64,000 bases of DNA from JACCXM01 sp046328335. Lineage in GTDB: Bacteria; Chloroflexota; Chloroflexia; Thermomicrobiales; UBA6265. This document shows, in pieces, positions 18,047-27,031 of the stretch. The notes under the pieces were generated by a model. It made no database searches. It was not told the DNA's origin and was given only the letters and a program-made list of their open reading frames with translations. The stretch covers positions 186,001 to 250,000 of the forward strand of contig JAXLWU010000002.1 of assembly GCA_046328335.1 (NCBI GenBank). Reading direction: 5' to 3'. Positions within the stretch are counted from its first letter, which is position 1. Every line of letters starts with the position of its first letter. A program made the position numbers and the translations under genes.

Positions 18047-18571
18047 CTAATTCAGGTCCCTTGTGACTCGCGATTGACGTCGCTTCCGCATCCAGATGCC
18101 GGGGCGGTCGGGGCCGTAGTAGTTCGGGAGATCGGCCTCGTCCGCATAGCCCATGGCGAAATAGAGCGCGTGCGCTCCGCTGTTTTCTGTCTGCACCATG
18201 AGGGTCATGTCTCCATCGGGGAGCGCGCGCTCGATGGCGTTCAGCAGCGCGGTGCCGACCCCCTGGCGGCGCGCCGCGGGATCGACCGCGAGATTGATAA
18301 CCCGGCCGCCCTCGGCAGTACGATCGCCGATGACGCAACCGACGATCGCCTCGCCGCGGCGGGCGACGAGGAGTCGCACCCACGGCATCGCCCACAGGAG
18401 CGCCAGCGTGCCGAGCGGATAGGCCAGCCGGGGGGGGAAGGAACGCCGCTGCAACCGCGCCACGCGGGGTAGATCGCGGGGGCGGGCCGGCGCGATCGTG
18501 AGCGTCGTGGTGCTGACCCGGACCGGTTCCGGTTGGCGGTGCGACGAAGCCGCGGCATGCGGTGCGATCAT
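18047..18571 (-). CDS. GNAT-family N-acetyltransferase
   Basis: About 174 residues; ATG 18571 is used, though GTG 18586 is possible. The acetyl-CoA-binding core is clear: VINLAVDPAARRQGVGTALL contains the R-x2-G-x-G/A loop of motif A, and NSGAHALYFAMGYADE is motif B. The N-terminal part is RPRDLPRVARLQRRSF. It acetylates an amine of unknown identity in the cytoplasm. It is divergent from the small membrane protein at 18627 with only 55 bases between them, so the promoters must overlap. Confidence 0.88.
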   Translation of the reverse strand: MIAPHAAASSHRQPEPVRVSTTTLTIAPARPRDLPRVARLQRRSFPPRLAYPLGTLALLWAMPWVRLLVARRGEAIVGCVIGDRTAEGGRVINLAVDPAARRQGVGTALLNAIERALPDGDMTLMVQTENSGAHALYFAMGYADEADLPNYYGPDRPGIWMRKRRQSRVTRDLN

Positions 18572-18626
18572 CTCGGCATGGTACACCCCTTCGCCACGAT
18601 CCGTTCCTTTCAGAGGGTTGACCGCC

Positions 18627-18950
18627 ATGAGCGATGCGTTCCCGCCTGATAACCAGGAGGAGCCCGCGCCAGAACCGGAGCTGATCGACTGGTGGGTCTG
18701 GGGCGTGCGGCAGGCGGCCGCCCTCATTGGAGGAATTCTCCTTTCGCTGCGCGGCATCGTGGTGCTGTACGTCTTGCTGCGAGCCGGCGTTTGGTACCTC
18801 ACCCGCGAACCCGTTGCGCCTCGGGATGTCGGGATCGCTCTTGCCGCGCTGCTTGCTGCCTGGGGACTAGGACCGCTCCTGGCGCGTTTTTCAGTTGCCC
18901 AAGACTCTCCCGATCCCACTCGCCGCCGCCGCTTCACGCGAAAAGAGTGA
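18627..18950 (+). CDS. Small two-span membrane protein
   Basis: 107 residues from ATG 18627, preceded by AGAGGG. An acidic/proline N-terminus (DNQEEPAPEPELIDWW) is followed by two hydrophobic segments (about residues 33-52 and 67-86) and a basic tail. No family recognised. Confidence 0.65.
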   Translation: MSDAFPPDNQEEPAPEPELIDWWVWGVRQAAALIGGILLSLRGIVVLYVLLRAGVWYLTREPVAPRDVGIALAALLAAWGLGPLLARFSVAQDSPDPTRRRRFTRKE

Positions 18951-19151
18951 CTTCATGACAAGGCACACACCCCGCGATACGGCAATTCAATCAAAGGAAT
19001 CGCATGAACGCGCGCGGTCCGAGAAAACCATCTGACGTGTACGGACGTAGACCTTGACAACGAGGGACGAGCGGACTGGCACGGTTCCGCGTTAGGGATG
19101 GCGTTCGGCGCCGTGTGCTCGTTTCCTCAGGCATCGCAGGGAGGGAAAGCC

Positions 19152-19571
19152 ATGACCGGCTTGGTGCCGTGTCTCTGTCGCGTTACCCTCGCCATCGCCT
19201 TTGTAGCGGCGGCTTTCGTGCCAATCGGCGCGTCCGCCGGTTCCGACGGTGTGGATTACGACTGCACCGATTTCGAGAACCGCCAGGATGCGCAGACCTT
19301 CTATGAGGAGATGGGTGGTCCGCTCTACGACCCGTACAACCTCGATGACGATGCCGACGGTTTCGCCTGTGAGGATTGGGAACGGGACTACGAACAGAAG
19401 GTGAGCACCGATACCGGCGACGATGGCATCGATCGCGATTGCGCCGATTTCGCGAGCCAGGCCGAGGCGGAACGCTACTTTCTGCACGATGGCGGTTCGC
19501 CTGACAACAACGTCGATCACCTCGATCTCAACCGGAACGGTATCGCCTGCGAGGAGGGCGAACCTGGCTGA
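19152..19571 (+). CDS. Exported protein with two excalibur-like calcium-binding repeats
   Basis: 139 residues from ATG 19152 with GGAGGGAAAGCC upstream. A signal peptide (LAIAFVAAAFVPIGASA) is followed by two repeats of the excalibur type. Each has a cysteine/aspartate start (DYDCTDF; DRDCADF) and an acidic calcium-like loop ending in AC-E (DDDADGFACED; DLNRNGIACEE). Excalibur repeats bind calcium, with a disulfide between the two conserved cysteines of each. Probable extracellular location. Function unknown. Confidence 0.8.
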   Translation: MTGLVPCLCRVTLAIAFVAAAFVPIGASAGSDGVDYDCTDFENRQDAQTFYEEMGGPLYDPYNLDDDADGFACEDWERDYEQKVSTDTGDDGIDRDCADFASQAEAERYFLHDGGSPDNNVDHLDLNRNGIACEEGEPG

Positions 19572-19638
19572 GATCTGATCTCCCGCGGATTCGCGGCGCC
19601 GGTCCGTTCCCCCTGGACTTGGCCGCGATCGTGAGCGG

Positions 19639-19702
19639 GGTCCTTCGCTCCGCCCAGGATGGCAGTTCTCCACCCCTGTCATCCTGGGCGGAGCGAAGGA
19701 CC
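19639..19702. repeat. Perfect 23-bp inverted repeat (hairpin)
   Basis: Arms 19639-19661 and 19680-19702 are exact reverse complements around an 18-base loop; the arm includes TTCGCTCCGCCCAGGATG. It lies 68 bases after the excalibur gene and could terminate it. It resembles family A elements in its GTC-ATCCTG wording but is a separate variant. Confidence 0.8.
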
Positions 19703-19841
19703 GCGGTTCACCTTCAAGCCCCAGTACCGTTAGATACAAGAAAACGGGCGAGTCCCTCGTGAGATATGGCCGGGGACCAGCCCGGCGCCCGATGCAGAAT
19801 CCAGAAGAAGACCTCCGCATTGGTCGCAGGGAAAGACACGA

Positions 19842-19890
19842 AAAGCCCCTCTCCCGGCTCGACGGGAGAGGGGTTTGGGGTGAGGGTGTG
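19842..19890. repeat. Family B repeat copy
   Basis: AAGCCCCTCTCCC...GGGAGAGGGG with a TTTGGGGTGAGGG tail. It precedes the stop of the minus-strand NHL gene. Confidence 0.6.
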
Positions 19891-19945
19891 CCTCACGAGC
19901 AGACGGCGTGAGTCATTCGGAATCGGAATGACGGCCGCGTTGCGG

Positions 19946-21115
19946 CTATGACAGTTTGAACTTCAGCACACGATTCTTGAGCGAATCGACGACGTAGAGG
20001 GACTTGCCGCTCTTGTCGAGCGCGATACCGGTCGGGTTGTTCATGCTGGCCGTGAACCGGCTCTTGAACTTGAGATCCTTGTCCAGTTTCTGGATGCGGT
20101 TGTTTTCCGTGTCGGAAACCCAGAGGTTCCCGCACTTGTCGACCGCGAGATCAGCCGGCTTCTTGAACTCGTCCGACGCATCGCCAAACGAGCCGACCTT
20201 CTTGACGAACTTGAGGCCGTTGCTGCCGTTGTTGACGTACTCGAACTTGACGACCGTGCTGCTTCCGGTGCGGGCGATAAAGACGAAGGTCTGATCGTTG
20301 CTCTTGTCGTACCAGACCGCAATCCCCTGCGCACCCGAAATATCGCCGCTGCCGGTCGGCTTCCAGTCCGCGAGTCGGTCGCCGGTCCGGTCAAAGAGGA
20401 ACACGCGGCCTCCGGTATCGACAACCCAGATGTTCTCGTTGTTGGTGTCCGTGGTGACGGTGAACGGATCGTTCATGTCGTCCGGCGCATTGTCGGACTT
20501 CCAGTCACCATTTCCATCGAACCGTCGCAGTTGGCGGCTGCCGGACTGACCGGGATCGGAAACGAAGACGCGTTCGCTACTGCCCGAATCGACCACTGCG
20601 ACGCCGCGCACGGAGACAAACTGAGTCTTGCCGGTTCCGCTGCTTCCCCACTTGCGCTGGTAGTTGCCGTTGGCGTCGAAGACTTGGATGCGATTGTTGC
20701 CACGGTCGGCAACGTAGATCTCGTTGTCCTTCGAAATGCCGATGCCGAAGGGATTGTTGAACTGGCCGTTACCGCTGCCGCCCGATCCGAACTGCTTATC
20801 GAAGTCCTGGTTCGTCAGGCACTTGCTGCTATCTGAAGAACACTTCTCGTTGACGCACTTGCCCTTGCAGCAGTCCTTGTTCTTGCTACAGGTCTTCCCT
20901 TCCTTCTTGCACTTGTTCTTCCCCTCGCTCTTGGTCTGCTTCGCCTCACCCTTGGCCTGCTTCGCGGCGGCAGCCGGCGAACCCGTTACGGCCGTGCCCA
21001 GCGCGCTCCCGAGCGCGGCGCTGCCGACGAGCCCGAGCAGGCCACGACGCGGCAGGCGCGCGAGTTCCATCGCGCCGACTCGCCGCGACAGGGCATCGAA
21101 TCCACGATCATCCAC
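19946..21115 (-). CDS. Exported NHL beta-propeller protein with FDxLTR-type leader and cystine knot
   Basis: 389 residues from GTG 21115, with GGAGG upstream. The leader reads VDDRGFDALSRRVGA with a later LPRRGLLGLVGSAALGSALG hydrophobic stretch. A Lys/Gln-rich linker leads to a small cystine-rich module with cysteines at 69, 76, 82, 83, 87 and 92 (C-x6-C-x5-CC-x3-C-x4-C, the inhibitor-cystine-knot pattern). From about residue 105 come NHL-type propeller blades, for example FNNPFGIGISKDNEIYVADR, GNNRIQVFDANG and MNNPTGIALDKSGKSLYVVD. It is likely extracellular and binds a ligand through the propeller. Confidence 0.85.
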   Translation of the reverse strand: MDDRGFDALSRRVGAMELARLPRRGLLGLVGSAALGSALGTAVTGSPAAAAKQAKGEAKQTKSEGKNKCKKEGKTCSKNKDCCKGKCVNEKCSSDSSKCLTNQDFDKQFGSGGSGNGQFNNPFGIGISKDNEIYVADRGNNRIQVFDANGNYQRKWGSSGTGKTQFVSVRGVAVVDSGSSERVFVSDPGQSGSRQLRRFDGNGDWKSDNAPDDMNDPFTVTTDTNNENIWVVDTGGRVFLFDRTGDRLADWKPTGSGDISGAQGIAVWYDKSNDQTFVFIARTGSSTVVKFEYVNNGSNGLKFVKKVGSFGDASDEFKKPADLAVDKCGNLWVSDTENNRIQKLDKDLKFKSRFTASMNNPTGIALDKSGKSLYVVDSLKNRVLKFKLS

Positions 21116-21607
21116 GGTGCTCTTCCCTCCATGTCCGTCTGGCGCTCGCGTGCGCCCTGCCTGGCCCAACACGACTCACCGCAAATGGCGATCGCGACGG
21201 TGGGAGCGGGGCGCCACCCGACGCCGATGTATGTACATAATACAACGCCCGCGTCGTATCCACTGATCCAAGCCACGACATCCGGCTGAAGCGCCGCGCC
21301 GATCCGCACCGCCACAACGATGTGGATTCGCTTCGACGCGAGCGCCGATCGAGGCTGGGGCGTTCCGAATCGCGAGCGTATCGCGGGTACACCAACGCGC
21401 AATTCCATCACCACAACGCATGAACCGCGCCGCCGGTTACCCTCTACCGCTACCATCGCGGCGGGGAAGCGCCTGGCTGCTGCTACCCTGACATGGGGCA
21501 GGTGCATCCTGTGCAGACAGGGCCGTTGCGGGTCACAATGCGCCAGCCGCGATCGTGCTGGATGGGCGCGGTCACGCCGGAGATGGATTCGTGAATGGGG
21601 AGGACGC
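21116..21607. other. Intergenic stretch with AT-rich palindrome
   Basis: No convincing gene. TATGTACATA (21230-21239) is a perfect palindrome in an unusually AT-rich patch, about 115 bases upstream of the NHL gene start. It could be an operator or part of its promoter. Confidence 0.35.
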
Positions 21608-21889
21608 GTGGACGACGAGGGATTGGCGCCCATACCGTGGGAGTACGCGATCATGGTCTGGGATGGGGATGGGCGCGATGACTACCGGATCGTCCGGTTC
21701 AGCCACCGTCAGGCGTGGACGCCGATCGCCGGCAGCGAGTACTTACAGACCTTGCGTGAATTGGGCGACGAGGGCTTCGAACTGGTGACCCATCAGTTCC
21801 TGGTGCGCGGCAAGTACGACCGCGGTGGCCGGTTCGGGGAAACCGTGCGGGAGCTGCTGACCTTCAAGCGGCCGATCGAGGACGAGTAG
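21608..21889 (+). CDS. DUF4177-like small protein
   Basis: 93 residues from GTG 21608, with a GGGGAGG site just upstream. WEYAIMVWDGDGRDDYRIVRF and LRELGDEGFELVTHQFLVRG follow the pattern of small DUF4177-type proteins (an N-terminal W-E-Y and a later LGxEGWE/ELV motif). No signal peptide; probably cytoplasmic. The assignment is by pattern only. Confidence 0.65.
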   Translation: MDDEGLAPIPWEYAIMVWDGDGRDDYRIVRFSHRQAWTPIAGSEYLQTLRELGDEGFELVTHQFLVRGKYDRGGRFGETVRELLTFKRPIEDE

Positions 21890-21899
21890 GACGGAAAGG

Positions 21900-22060
21900 G
21901 TGTCGGCTTCGCCTCAGGGGGTGCCGGCCTGCGGCCTCAGGGGGTGGAGGGGGTGGAGGAGCACGACGGATTGGCCTCCTCGTTGTCTCCTTCACCCCCT
22001 GAGGCGGCGCAGCCGCCGACACCCCCCTGAGCGTAGCGGCACCCCCTGAGGCCGCAGGCC
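21900..22060. repeat. Nested palindromes between convergent genes
   Basis: 21926-21946 and 22040-22060 are exact 21-bp reverse complements (the arm includes CTGCGGCCTCAGGGGGTG). A second imperfect pair, GTGTCGGC...CTCAGGGGGTG and CACCCCCTGAGGCGGC...GCCGACAC, is nested within. The CTCAGGGGGTG word occurs in several orientations. It lies between converging genes and may act as a bidirectional terminator. Confidence 0.75.
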
Positions 22061-22075
22061 GACACCCCCTCCGTT

Positions 22076-22540
22076 CTACGCCATCCCCGGCATGGACGGG
22101 GCGAAGTGCATTTCGCCGTCCGCGGTGTAGATGATCAGCAGAAAATCGTTCAGCGAGTAGCCGGTCGCGTTGTCGAGTGCGACGACGTAGGGCTGCTCCA
22201 GAGAATCGGGCGGGCACCCGACGAGCGTGGTCCGGGTAATGGTGATGTCGAGCACGCCATCGGCTGCGGTCCAGAACCCGGCAACCCAGTTGCAGTCGGC
22301 GCGGATGCTGATCTGCCCGTCCTCCATGAACTGGGCGGTGTAGCGCCCGGGTTCGTTGATCGCCCCGACACCGGGAAACTCGATGAGGTTCCAGACGATC
22401 GGCGGAATCGTCGTCGGCGTCGTTGCCGCCGGGGTCTGCACGGTCGGATCAGTCGGGTCGGTCTGGGCTACCACTGCCGGCGGGGAGACCGTGCCGACCG
22501 CCAGGGCCGCAGCCAGGACCACCATCGTTGCCAATCGCAT
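22076..22540 (-). CDS. Secreted META-domain-like protein
   Basis: 154 residues from ATG 22540 with GGGAGG upstream. A signal peptide (MVVLAAALAVGTVSPPAVVA) is followed by a threonine/proline linker and a domain with WNLIEFPGVGAINEPGRYTAQF, GQISIRADCNWVAG and TTLVGCPPDSLEQPYVVAL. This is the layout of META/HslJ-like domains (a DCN-x-G turn, and a C-P-S-L helix with a paired cysteine). Envelope location is likely. Function unknown. Confidence 0.75.
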   Translation of the reverse strand: MRLATMVVLAAALAVGTVSPPAVVAQTDPTDPTVQTPAATTPTTIPPIVWNLIEFPGVGAINEPGRYTAQFMEDGQISIRADCNWVAGFWTAADGVLDITITRTTLVGCPPDSLEQPYVVALDNATGYSLNDFLLIIYTADGEMHFAPSMPGMA

Positions 22541-22678
22541 TGGTATTGCCTCCCGGAACAAGCCATCGTGTCTACGCACGTTCCATAGACGCGCGGGATG
22601 CGGCAGGCGTTCCGGGAAGAATCCTTGTGCCGGCTATGTTGCTGATTCTATCCCTTGCCGTCTTGCGGTCTCGTCGAC

Positions 22679-23053
22679 TCAGCCGTAATACGGTCCGTAG
22701 TTGTATGGCCCGCAAAAGCCAGCGTTGCAGGCCAATAAGCCGCAGCATTCGTTGTCGCCGCGGCAGAAGCCGCCCTCGAGGTGGCAGCAATTCATGTCCC
22801 CGTCCCAGTCGAATCCGTTGGACATGCAGTACGGAATTTGAAGTTCCGGGTTGAGGCCGTGGCCGCCGGAGGCTGCATACTCGTTGATGCACTGTTGGTC
22901 GCGGTAACAGACACCGCCCAACGGTACCGAGTTGGCTCGCGCAAATGCGACTTCGCTAATTGCCGCTTCGAGCAGCGCGCCGACGACTGCGCCAGCCAGC
23001 CCCCGCATCGCGGCGCGGCGAGTGAACCGATCGAAGCGAGTCGATTCCACCAT
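22679..23053 (-). CDS. Exported cystine-rich miniprotein with FD-x2-TRR leader
   Basis: 124 residues from ATG 23053, preceded by GGGAGG. The leader VESTRFDRFTRRAAMRGLAG is followed by a hydrophobic stretch to about residue 37. The mature part has ten cysteines, including NCCHLEGGFCRGDNECCGLL and ACNAGFCG, a cystine-knot-like CC pattern. It ends in a Tyr/Gly-rich tail (GPYNYGPYYG). No family assigned. Confidence 0.75.
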   Translation of the reverse strand: MVESTRFDRFTRRAAMRGLAGAVVGALLEAAISEVAFARANSVPLGGVCYRDQQCINEYAASGGHGLNPELQIPYCMSNGFDWDGDMNCCHLEGGFCRGDNECCGLLACNAGFCGPYNYGPYYG

Positions 23054-23328
23054 ATACCTCCCTTTTCGTCACGTGCTACCCATATCACACCTTGGCTAGT
23101 TCTGGTGCGTCCTGATGCAGTTGTCGAAGAGCGCTACCGCGGGAACTATCGATGCGGCGCATTCGTCGACCCAAATAACGCTCGCCGCCGATGCCGGCCG
23201 CGTCCCAGCCCCTAACCAATCGACCCGCCGGGCCAGCCATAGACGGAATGCCTCGACAAGTTATGGTTCAGTATCGATCCGCGACGAGGCACCCGCCGAC
23301 CGAAATGGCCCGGATCCAATCGATTGTG

Positions 23329-24054
23329 CTACGTCCACGCGATAGTGACTGGGATGAAATCGGTTGCGAACGTGTTCTTGCCCAGGTACGAGACGTTCCA
23401 GACTGGAAGACTGCGGTCGACTTCGCCGAGGACAAAGCCACCATCGTCGCAGACGTAGTTCATCCTTTCGCCGGCCAGCACGGTCGTTGCACCGGTCATC
23501 AATCCGCAGCGCGCCCCGTTTGCCAGCTCGATCGCCCAGGGGATATCGAGCGGGTCGATCGCTACTTCTGCGGTCTCGCCGATGTCTGAGGGACTCGGCG
23601 GCGCCACGATCTGGATGTTCCCATACTCATCAGACGCTGTGGGCGGCAATGGAGAGACCGCGGCGTCCGTCATTGCCTCTTTGAAGCGCGGCAGTGACTC
23701 ACTGGTCGTGAAGCGGACCACCTTGGTATCGAATGGCGAACTCATGCAGGCCAACTCCGCTCCCGCGTCCGGATCGGCGAAGGGATTCTCGAAGCAGGGA
23801 TCGAGGATTTCGCTCGTCTTCGCATCGGTGCAGCTCCACGCATCCGGACGGCCGATGTCGGCAAGCGAGATTCCCGTGCAGAAACCGCTCGATTCGGAGG
23901 TGACGGTTAGCCCGGAAGCAAGGCCATCCCGGGTGTAGGGCAGGATGAACCGGACCGCGGTTCGCTCCAGATTTGCATCCTGGGCAGCCGCATCTCCAAC
24001 CATCGCGACAACAAGACCGGACAGCGCGAGCAGAACAGCGAACACCGTACGCAC
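23329..24054 (-). CDS. Secreted protein of unknown function
   Basis: 241 residues. GTG 24054 was chosen for the AAAGGAGG site 5 bases upstream. A signal peptide (VFAVLLALSGLVVAMVGDAAAQ) precedes a mature domain with six spaced cysteines (for example SGFCTGISL, WSCTDAK, PCFENPF, ELACMSS). The later half repeats the style of the first (TLEVAIDP, ARCGLMTGATTVLAG). No known domain recognised. Divergent from nothing obvious; single gene. Confidence 0.65.
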   Translation of the reverse strand: MRTVFAVLLALSGLVVAMVGDAAAQDANLERTAVRFILPYTRDGLASGLTVTSESSGFCTGISLADIGRPDAWSCTDAKTSEILDPCFENPFADPDAGAELACMSSPFDTKVVRFTTSESLPRFKEAMTDAAVSPLPPTASDEYGNIQIVAPPSPSDIGETAEVAIDPLDIPWAIELANGARCGLMTGATTVLAGERMNYVCDDGGFVLGEVDRSLPVWNVSYLGKNTFATDFIPVTIAWT

Positions 24055-24719
24055 CGCAACCTCCTTTGTCCGCAACGGACCGAACTAACCGACGGGCCTA
24101 ATTCCTTGTGACAAGCCAACATGACCGGGGGGCATGGTGGGTTGCTTGAATGAGCCGGCCACGCCAGTTCGCGGCGGGATATTGGAACTGGCGGGAGGCG
24201 CAGTACGATCCCCAGCAAACGTGCTTCCTTAGAGTCGGCGTCGTTCTGGCATTGCCGGGTGTGAGAGCAGCCCTCAGTGCGGGGAATGGCATCGTCGCTC
24301 GTCGTGGTTCCCGCCCAACGACGATTTCCACGGATTGCCCTCGTGCTGCAATGTGCAAACCGAGTCCGGCACCGAGAAGGACCAAGCCACCGATCTGCGA
24401 GCGATTCACCGCTCCTGCCCCCTGGATCTGCGAGAGCGCCGCACACCTTGAAGAAGGGTTATCTGAGAGACTTGATTCGGTTTGCTGGTTGCCCAACTAT
24501 CTCATGCCGCAGGTGCGGCGTCTAGCCATTCACACTGATCATTTTGCGATCTTCGACCCCCAGCGTTGGCTGTCCTCGGTGCAGAACTCTTTGCCGACCC
24601 TCGTCGAGTCCTGCCGGCGCGACGCCATGTGATGAATCCCTCGCGGTAGCCTGGCAGGCTAGTAGCCTGCTCGCGGCATTCGACGCTCGCGATCGGAATG
24701 TCATGCAGAGGGAGATGCC
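24055..24719. other. Intergenic stretch without a confident gene
   Basis: About 665 bases. A 160-codon plus frame (24150-24632) and overlapping minus frames exist, but none has a credible start site or domain. A decayed gene on the minus strand is possible (hydrophobic QIGGLVLLGAGLGLHIA) but unproven. Confidence 0.4.
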
Positions 24720-25538
24720 ATGGAACCTACCGTTAGCATCAGTGCCGACGACCTCGTCGATGAAACTCGACGTATCTGGAACCACAAGGCGGAGTTCTGG
24801 GACGATCGGATGGGCGAGGGCAACGCCTTCACGCTGGAACTGGTCGGCCCGTCAGTGGAACGGCTGCTGGCGGTGCAGCCGGACGAGGTGGTGCTCGATG
24901 TCGGCTGTGGCAACGGAGTCATCTCTCGCCGCCTGGCCCGGCTGGGGGCGCGAGTGATCGCCACCGACTTCAGCGAGCGCTTTCTCGAACTGGCGGCGGC
25001 GCGGTCCGCCGATCTCGGTGACCGGATCACCTATAACCTGATCGACGCCACGGACGAGGAACACCTGCTTTCGCTCGGCGCGGGCCGCTTTGACGCGGTC
25101 GTCTCCACGATGGCAATGATGGACATGCCGGTGATCGAGCCGCTGCTGCGCGCCACGCGCCGTCTGCTCGCCCCTGGCGGAAGATTCGTCTTCTCCCTGC
25201 AGCATCCGGCATTCAACAGCAACGCCGTCGGTCTCTGCTCGGAGACGGTCGTGCTGCCCACCGGCGAAGACGTGACCCGTTTCTACATCCGGGTGAACAA
25301 TTATCTCGACGTGCCCGCCGGCCGGGCCGGGGGTATGGTGGGAGAACCGGAACCACACTGGTACTTCCACCGGCCGCTGCACGAACTGCTGGGGATCTGC
25401 TTCGCCGCCGGGTTCGTGCTCGACGGTCTGGAGGAGCCGGGTTTTGTATCTGACGCTGGGGCGCAAAGGATCTTCTCGTGGCGCAATTTCATCGGAATTC
25501 CGCCCGTGCTCACGATCCGCGTGATCCCGCGCGGCTGA
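24720..25538 (+). CDS. Class I SAM-dependent methyltransferase
   Basis: 272 residues from ATG 24720 with GAGGGAGATGCC upstream. Motif I is VVLDVGCGNGVISRRLA, the acidic end of beta-2 is VIATDFSERFLELA, and motif IV-like FDAVVSTMAMMDM follows, then LLRATRRLLAPGGRFVFSL. The N-terminal DETRRIWNHKAEFWDDRMGEG is typical of ubiquinone/menaquinone-like or small-molecule methyltransferases. Substrate unknown. The alpha/beta hydrolase gene follows 18 bases later, so they are probably one operon. Confidence 0.9.
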   Translation: MEPTVSISADDLVDETRRIWNHKAEFWDDRMGEGNAFTLELVGPSVERLLAVQPDEVVLDVGCGNGVISRRLARLGARVIATDFSERFLELAAARSADLGDRITYNLIDATDEEHLLSLGAGRFDAVVSTMAMMDMPVIEPLLRATRRLLAPGGRFVFSLQHPAFNSNAVGLCSETVVLPTGEDVTRFYIRVNNYLDVPAGRAGGMVGEPEPHWYFHRPLHELLGICFAAGFVLDGLEEPGFVSDAGAQRIFSWRNFIGIPPVLTIRVIPRG

Positions 25539-25556
25539 ACGAGAGGGGGAGCGATC

Positions 25557-26294
25557 ATGGCGACGTTTGTGCTGGTTCCTGGCGCCTGGCTTGGCGGGTG
25601 GGTATGGCGGGATGTGACGCGGTTGCTGCGGCGCGCGGGACATGACGTCTTCCCGGTAACGCTGACCGGTCTGGGGGAACGCGTGCATCTGGCGCGGCCA
25701 GATATCGATCTCGAGACGCACATCACCGATGTGATCGACCTGCTCTGCTGGAATGAACTGGATGACGTCATCCTGGCCGGACACAGTTATGCCGGCGCGG
25801 TCGTTACTGGGGTGGCGGATCGCGTTCCGGAGCGTATTGGGCAGTTGGTCTATGTCGATAGCGCGCCGTTCACGGATGGCCTCGCCCTCATCGACCTCTT
25901 TTCGCCGGAACGGCGGCGGGACCTGGAGCATGTGGTCACGACCATGGGCGAGGGGTGGCGAGTTCCCTTTCCGGGAGGAGCACACCTCGGTGAATTCGGC
26001 GGCACTGCCGGAATCGACGCGAAGGGTTTAGCCTGGATGGAGGCGTTCGCCACGCCGCAGCCATGGGCGACGTTCACGCAACCATTGCAGCTGCAGGGTG
26101 GCGAGGGCGGTGCCTATGCCAAGGTGCTGATTGCCTGTGATGACATGCTTGGCGCGATTGCGGCCGGAGTTCCTCCGCTGGTCGCCATGACCGCGGCGCC
26201 ATGGCGATTCCACGAACTGCGCACGGGCCACTGGCCGATGGTCTCGGCACCGGGTGAACTGGCCTCTATCCTCACCGGGCTTGTCGCGGACTGA
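25557..26294 (+). CDS. Alpha/beta-hydrolase (salicylate-esterase-like)
   Basis: 245 residues from ATG 25557, with GAGGGGGAGC upstream. It opens TFVLVPGAWLGGWVWRDV, has the nucleophile elbow ILAGHSYAGAVV (Ser in GHSYAG) and ends with LRTGHWPMVSAP, whose histidine fits the catalytic triad. The domain resembles plant-type methyl-ester esterases. It probably works on a small ester in the cytoplasm. Paired with the methyltransferase upstream. Confidence 0.88.
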   Translation: MATFVLVPGAWLGGWVWRDVTRLLRRAGHDVFPVTLTGLGERVHLARPDIDLETHITDVIDLLCWNELDDVILAGHSYAGAVVTGVADRVPERIGQLVYVDSAPFTDGLALIDLFSPERRRDLEHVVTTMGEGWRVPFPGGAHLGEFGGTAGIDAKGLAWMEAFATPQPWATFTQPLQLQGGEGGAYAKVLIACDDMLGAIAAGVPPLVAMTAAPWRFHELRTGHWPMVSAPGELASILTGLVAD

Positions 26295-26395
26295 TACCGG
26301 TTCCGAGTGCAACAGTCCCAGCGCATGAACCCGCACCGCAGCACGCGAGCCGCTCGCCTGGTGCGCCGGGAGGAGGGAAATGACAGCGCCGCGCG

Positions 26396-26606
26396 GAAGA
26401 TGTGTCGTCCCGAGGAACGAGGGACCTCGGCGTTCGGTACGTGGCAAAACGGACGACGAGATTCCTCCTGCGTCGGAATGACACGTCTTTTGCACGCCGC
26501 TCCAGGCGGTCTGGGCGCGTGCACCCTCACCCCAACCCTGGCTCCCTCCGCCGGAGGGAGGCTTGGGAGGGAGTAGGCACCCTGTGCGCAGGGCGAGGGG
26601 CACGCG
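26396..26606. repeat. Family A plus family B repeat elements
   Basis: 26400-26500 is a family A element: GTGTCGTCCCGAGGAACGAG at the left, and a right arm ending GTCGGAATGACAC with the TTTTGCACGCCG tail. 26518-26606 is a family B element (CACCCCAACCCTGGCTCCCT, GGAGGGAGGCTTGGGAGGG, CGCAGGGCGAGGGG). This is the same A-then-B order as at 45810-46152. No gene between 26295 and 26653. Confidence 0.65.
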
Positions 26607-26653
26607 GCCGCAGCGGTCGAGACGAAAACGGACGCATGCATCCGGATTCTGGA

Positions 26654-27031
26654 TTACAGGGTGATCACCTGGTCTGGCGGGTTGCCGCTGAGGGCCGCGT
26701 AAAGATCGGGGAAGCAACCGACGGCAACGCCTTCGACGGTGCCGACCGCCTTGACGCCACTTGGCACAGTGCCTGGCGTGCCCTCGGCCAGACCGCGCTC
26801 CAGCGCGCACTGATCGCAGAGCATCAGCAGGATACCCTGCTCCTTCGCCACCTTCGCCAGGCGCTCCCCCATCGGGTCCCCGGCGCGCAGCAGGTAGGTG
26901 TTGTCGTCGAAGAACATCATGCCGACGACTTCGGCCCCATGGATCCCCTGCTCGAGTTGCGGCAGGATCATCTTGCCGAGTTTGTAAGACGCGGTGTGCC
27001 CCGAGGTGCTGAAGACGTAGGCGACCTTCAT
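26654..27031 (-). CDS. DsrE-family protein
   Basis: 125 residues. MKVAYVFSTSGHTASYKLGK with VVGMMFFDDNTYLLRAGDP, LLMLCDQCALERGL and PDLYAALSGNPPDQVITL follow the DsrE/DsrF-like alpha/beta fold. The two cysteines in CDQC lie in the loop used for sulfur relay in DsrE/TusD-like proteins, but sulfur transfer is not proven. Predicted cytoplasmic and oligomeric. AAGGAG lies somewhat far (12 bases) upstream of ATG 27031. Confidence 0.85.
   Translation of the reverse strand: MKVAYVFSTSGHTASYKLGKMILPQLEQGIHGAEVVGMMFFDDNTYLLRAGDPMGERLAKVAKEQGILLMLCDQCALERGLAEGTPGTVPSGVKAVGTVEGVAVGCFPDLYAALSGNPPDQVITL

Noticed and set aside
24098..24632. Overlapping plus and minus frames in the 24 kb gap
   Set aside because: No start signal, no domain and inconsistent composition. 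A decayed gene is possible but not supportable.
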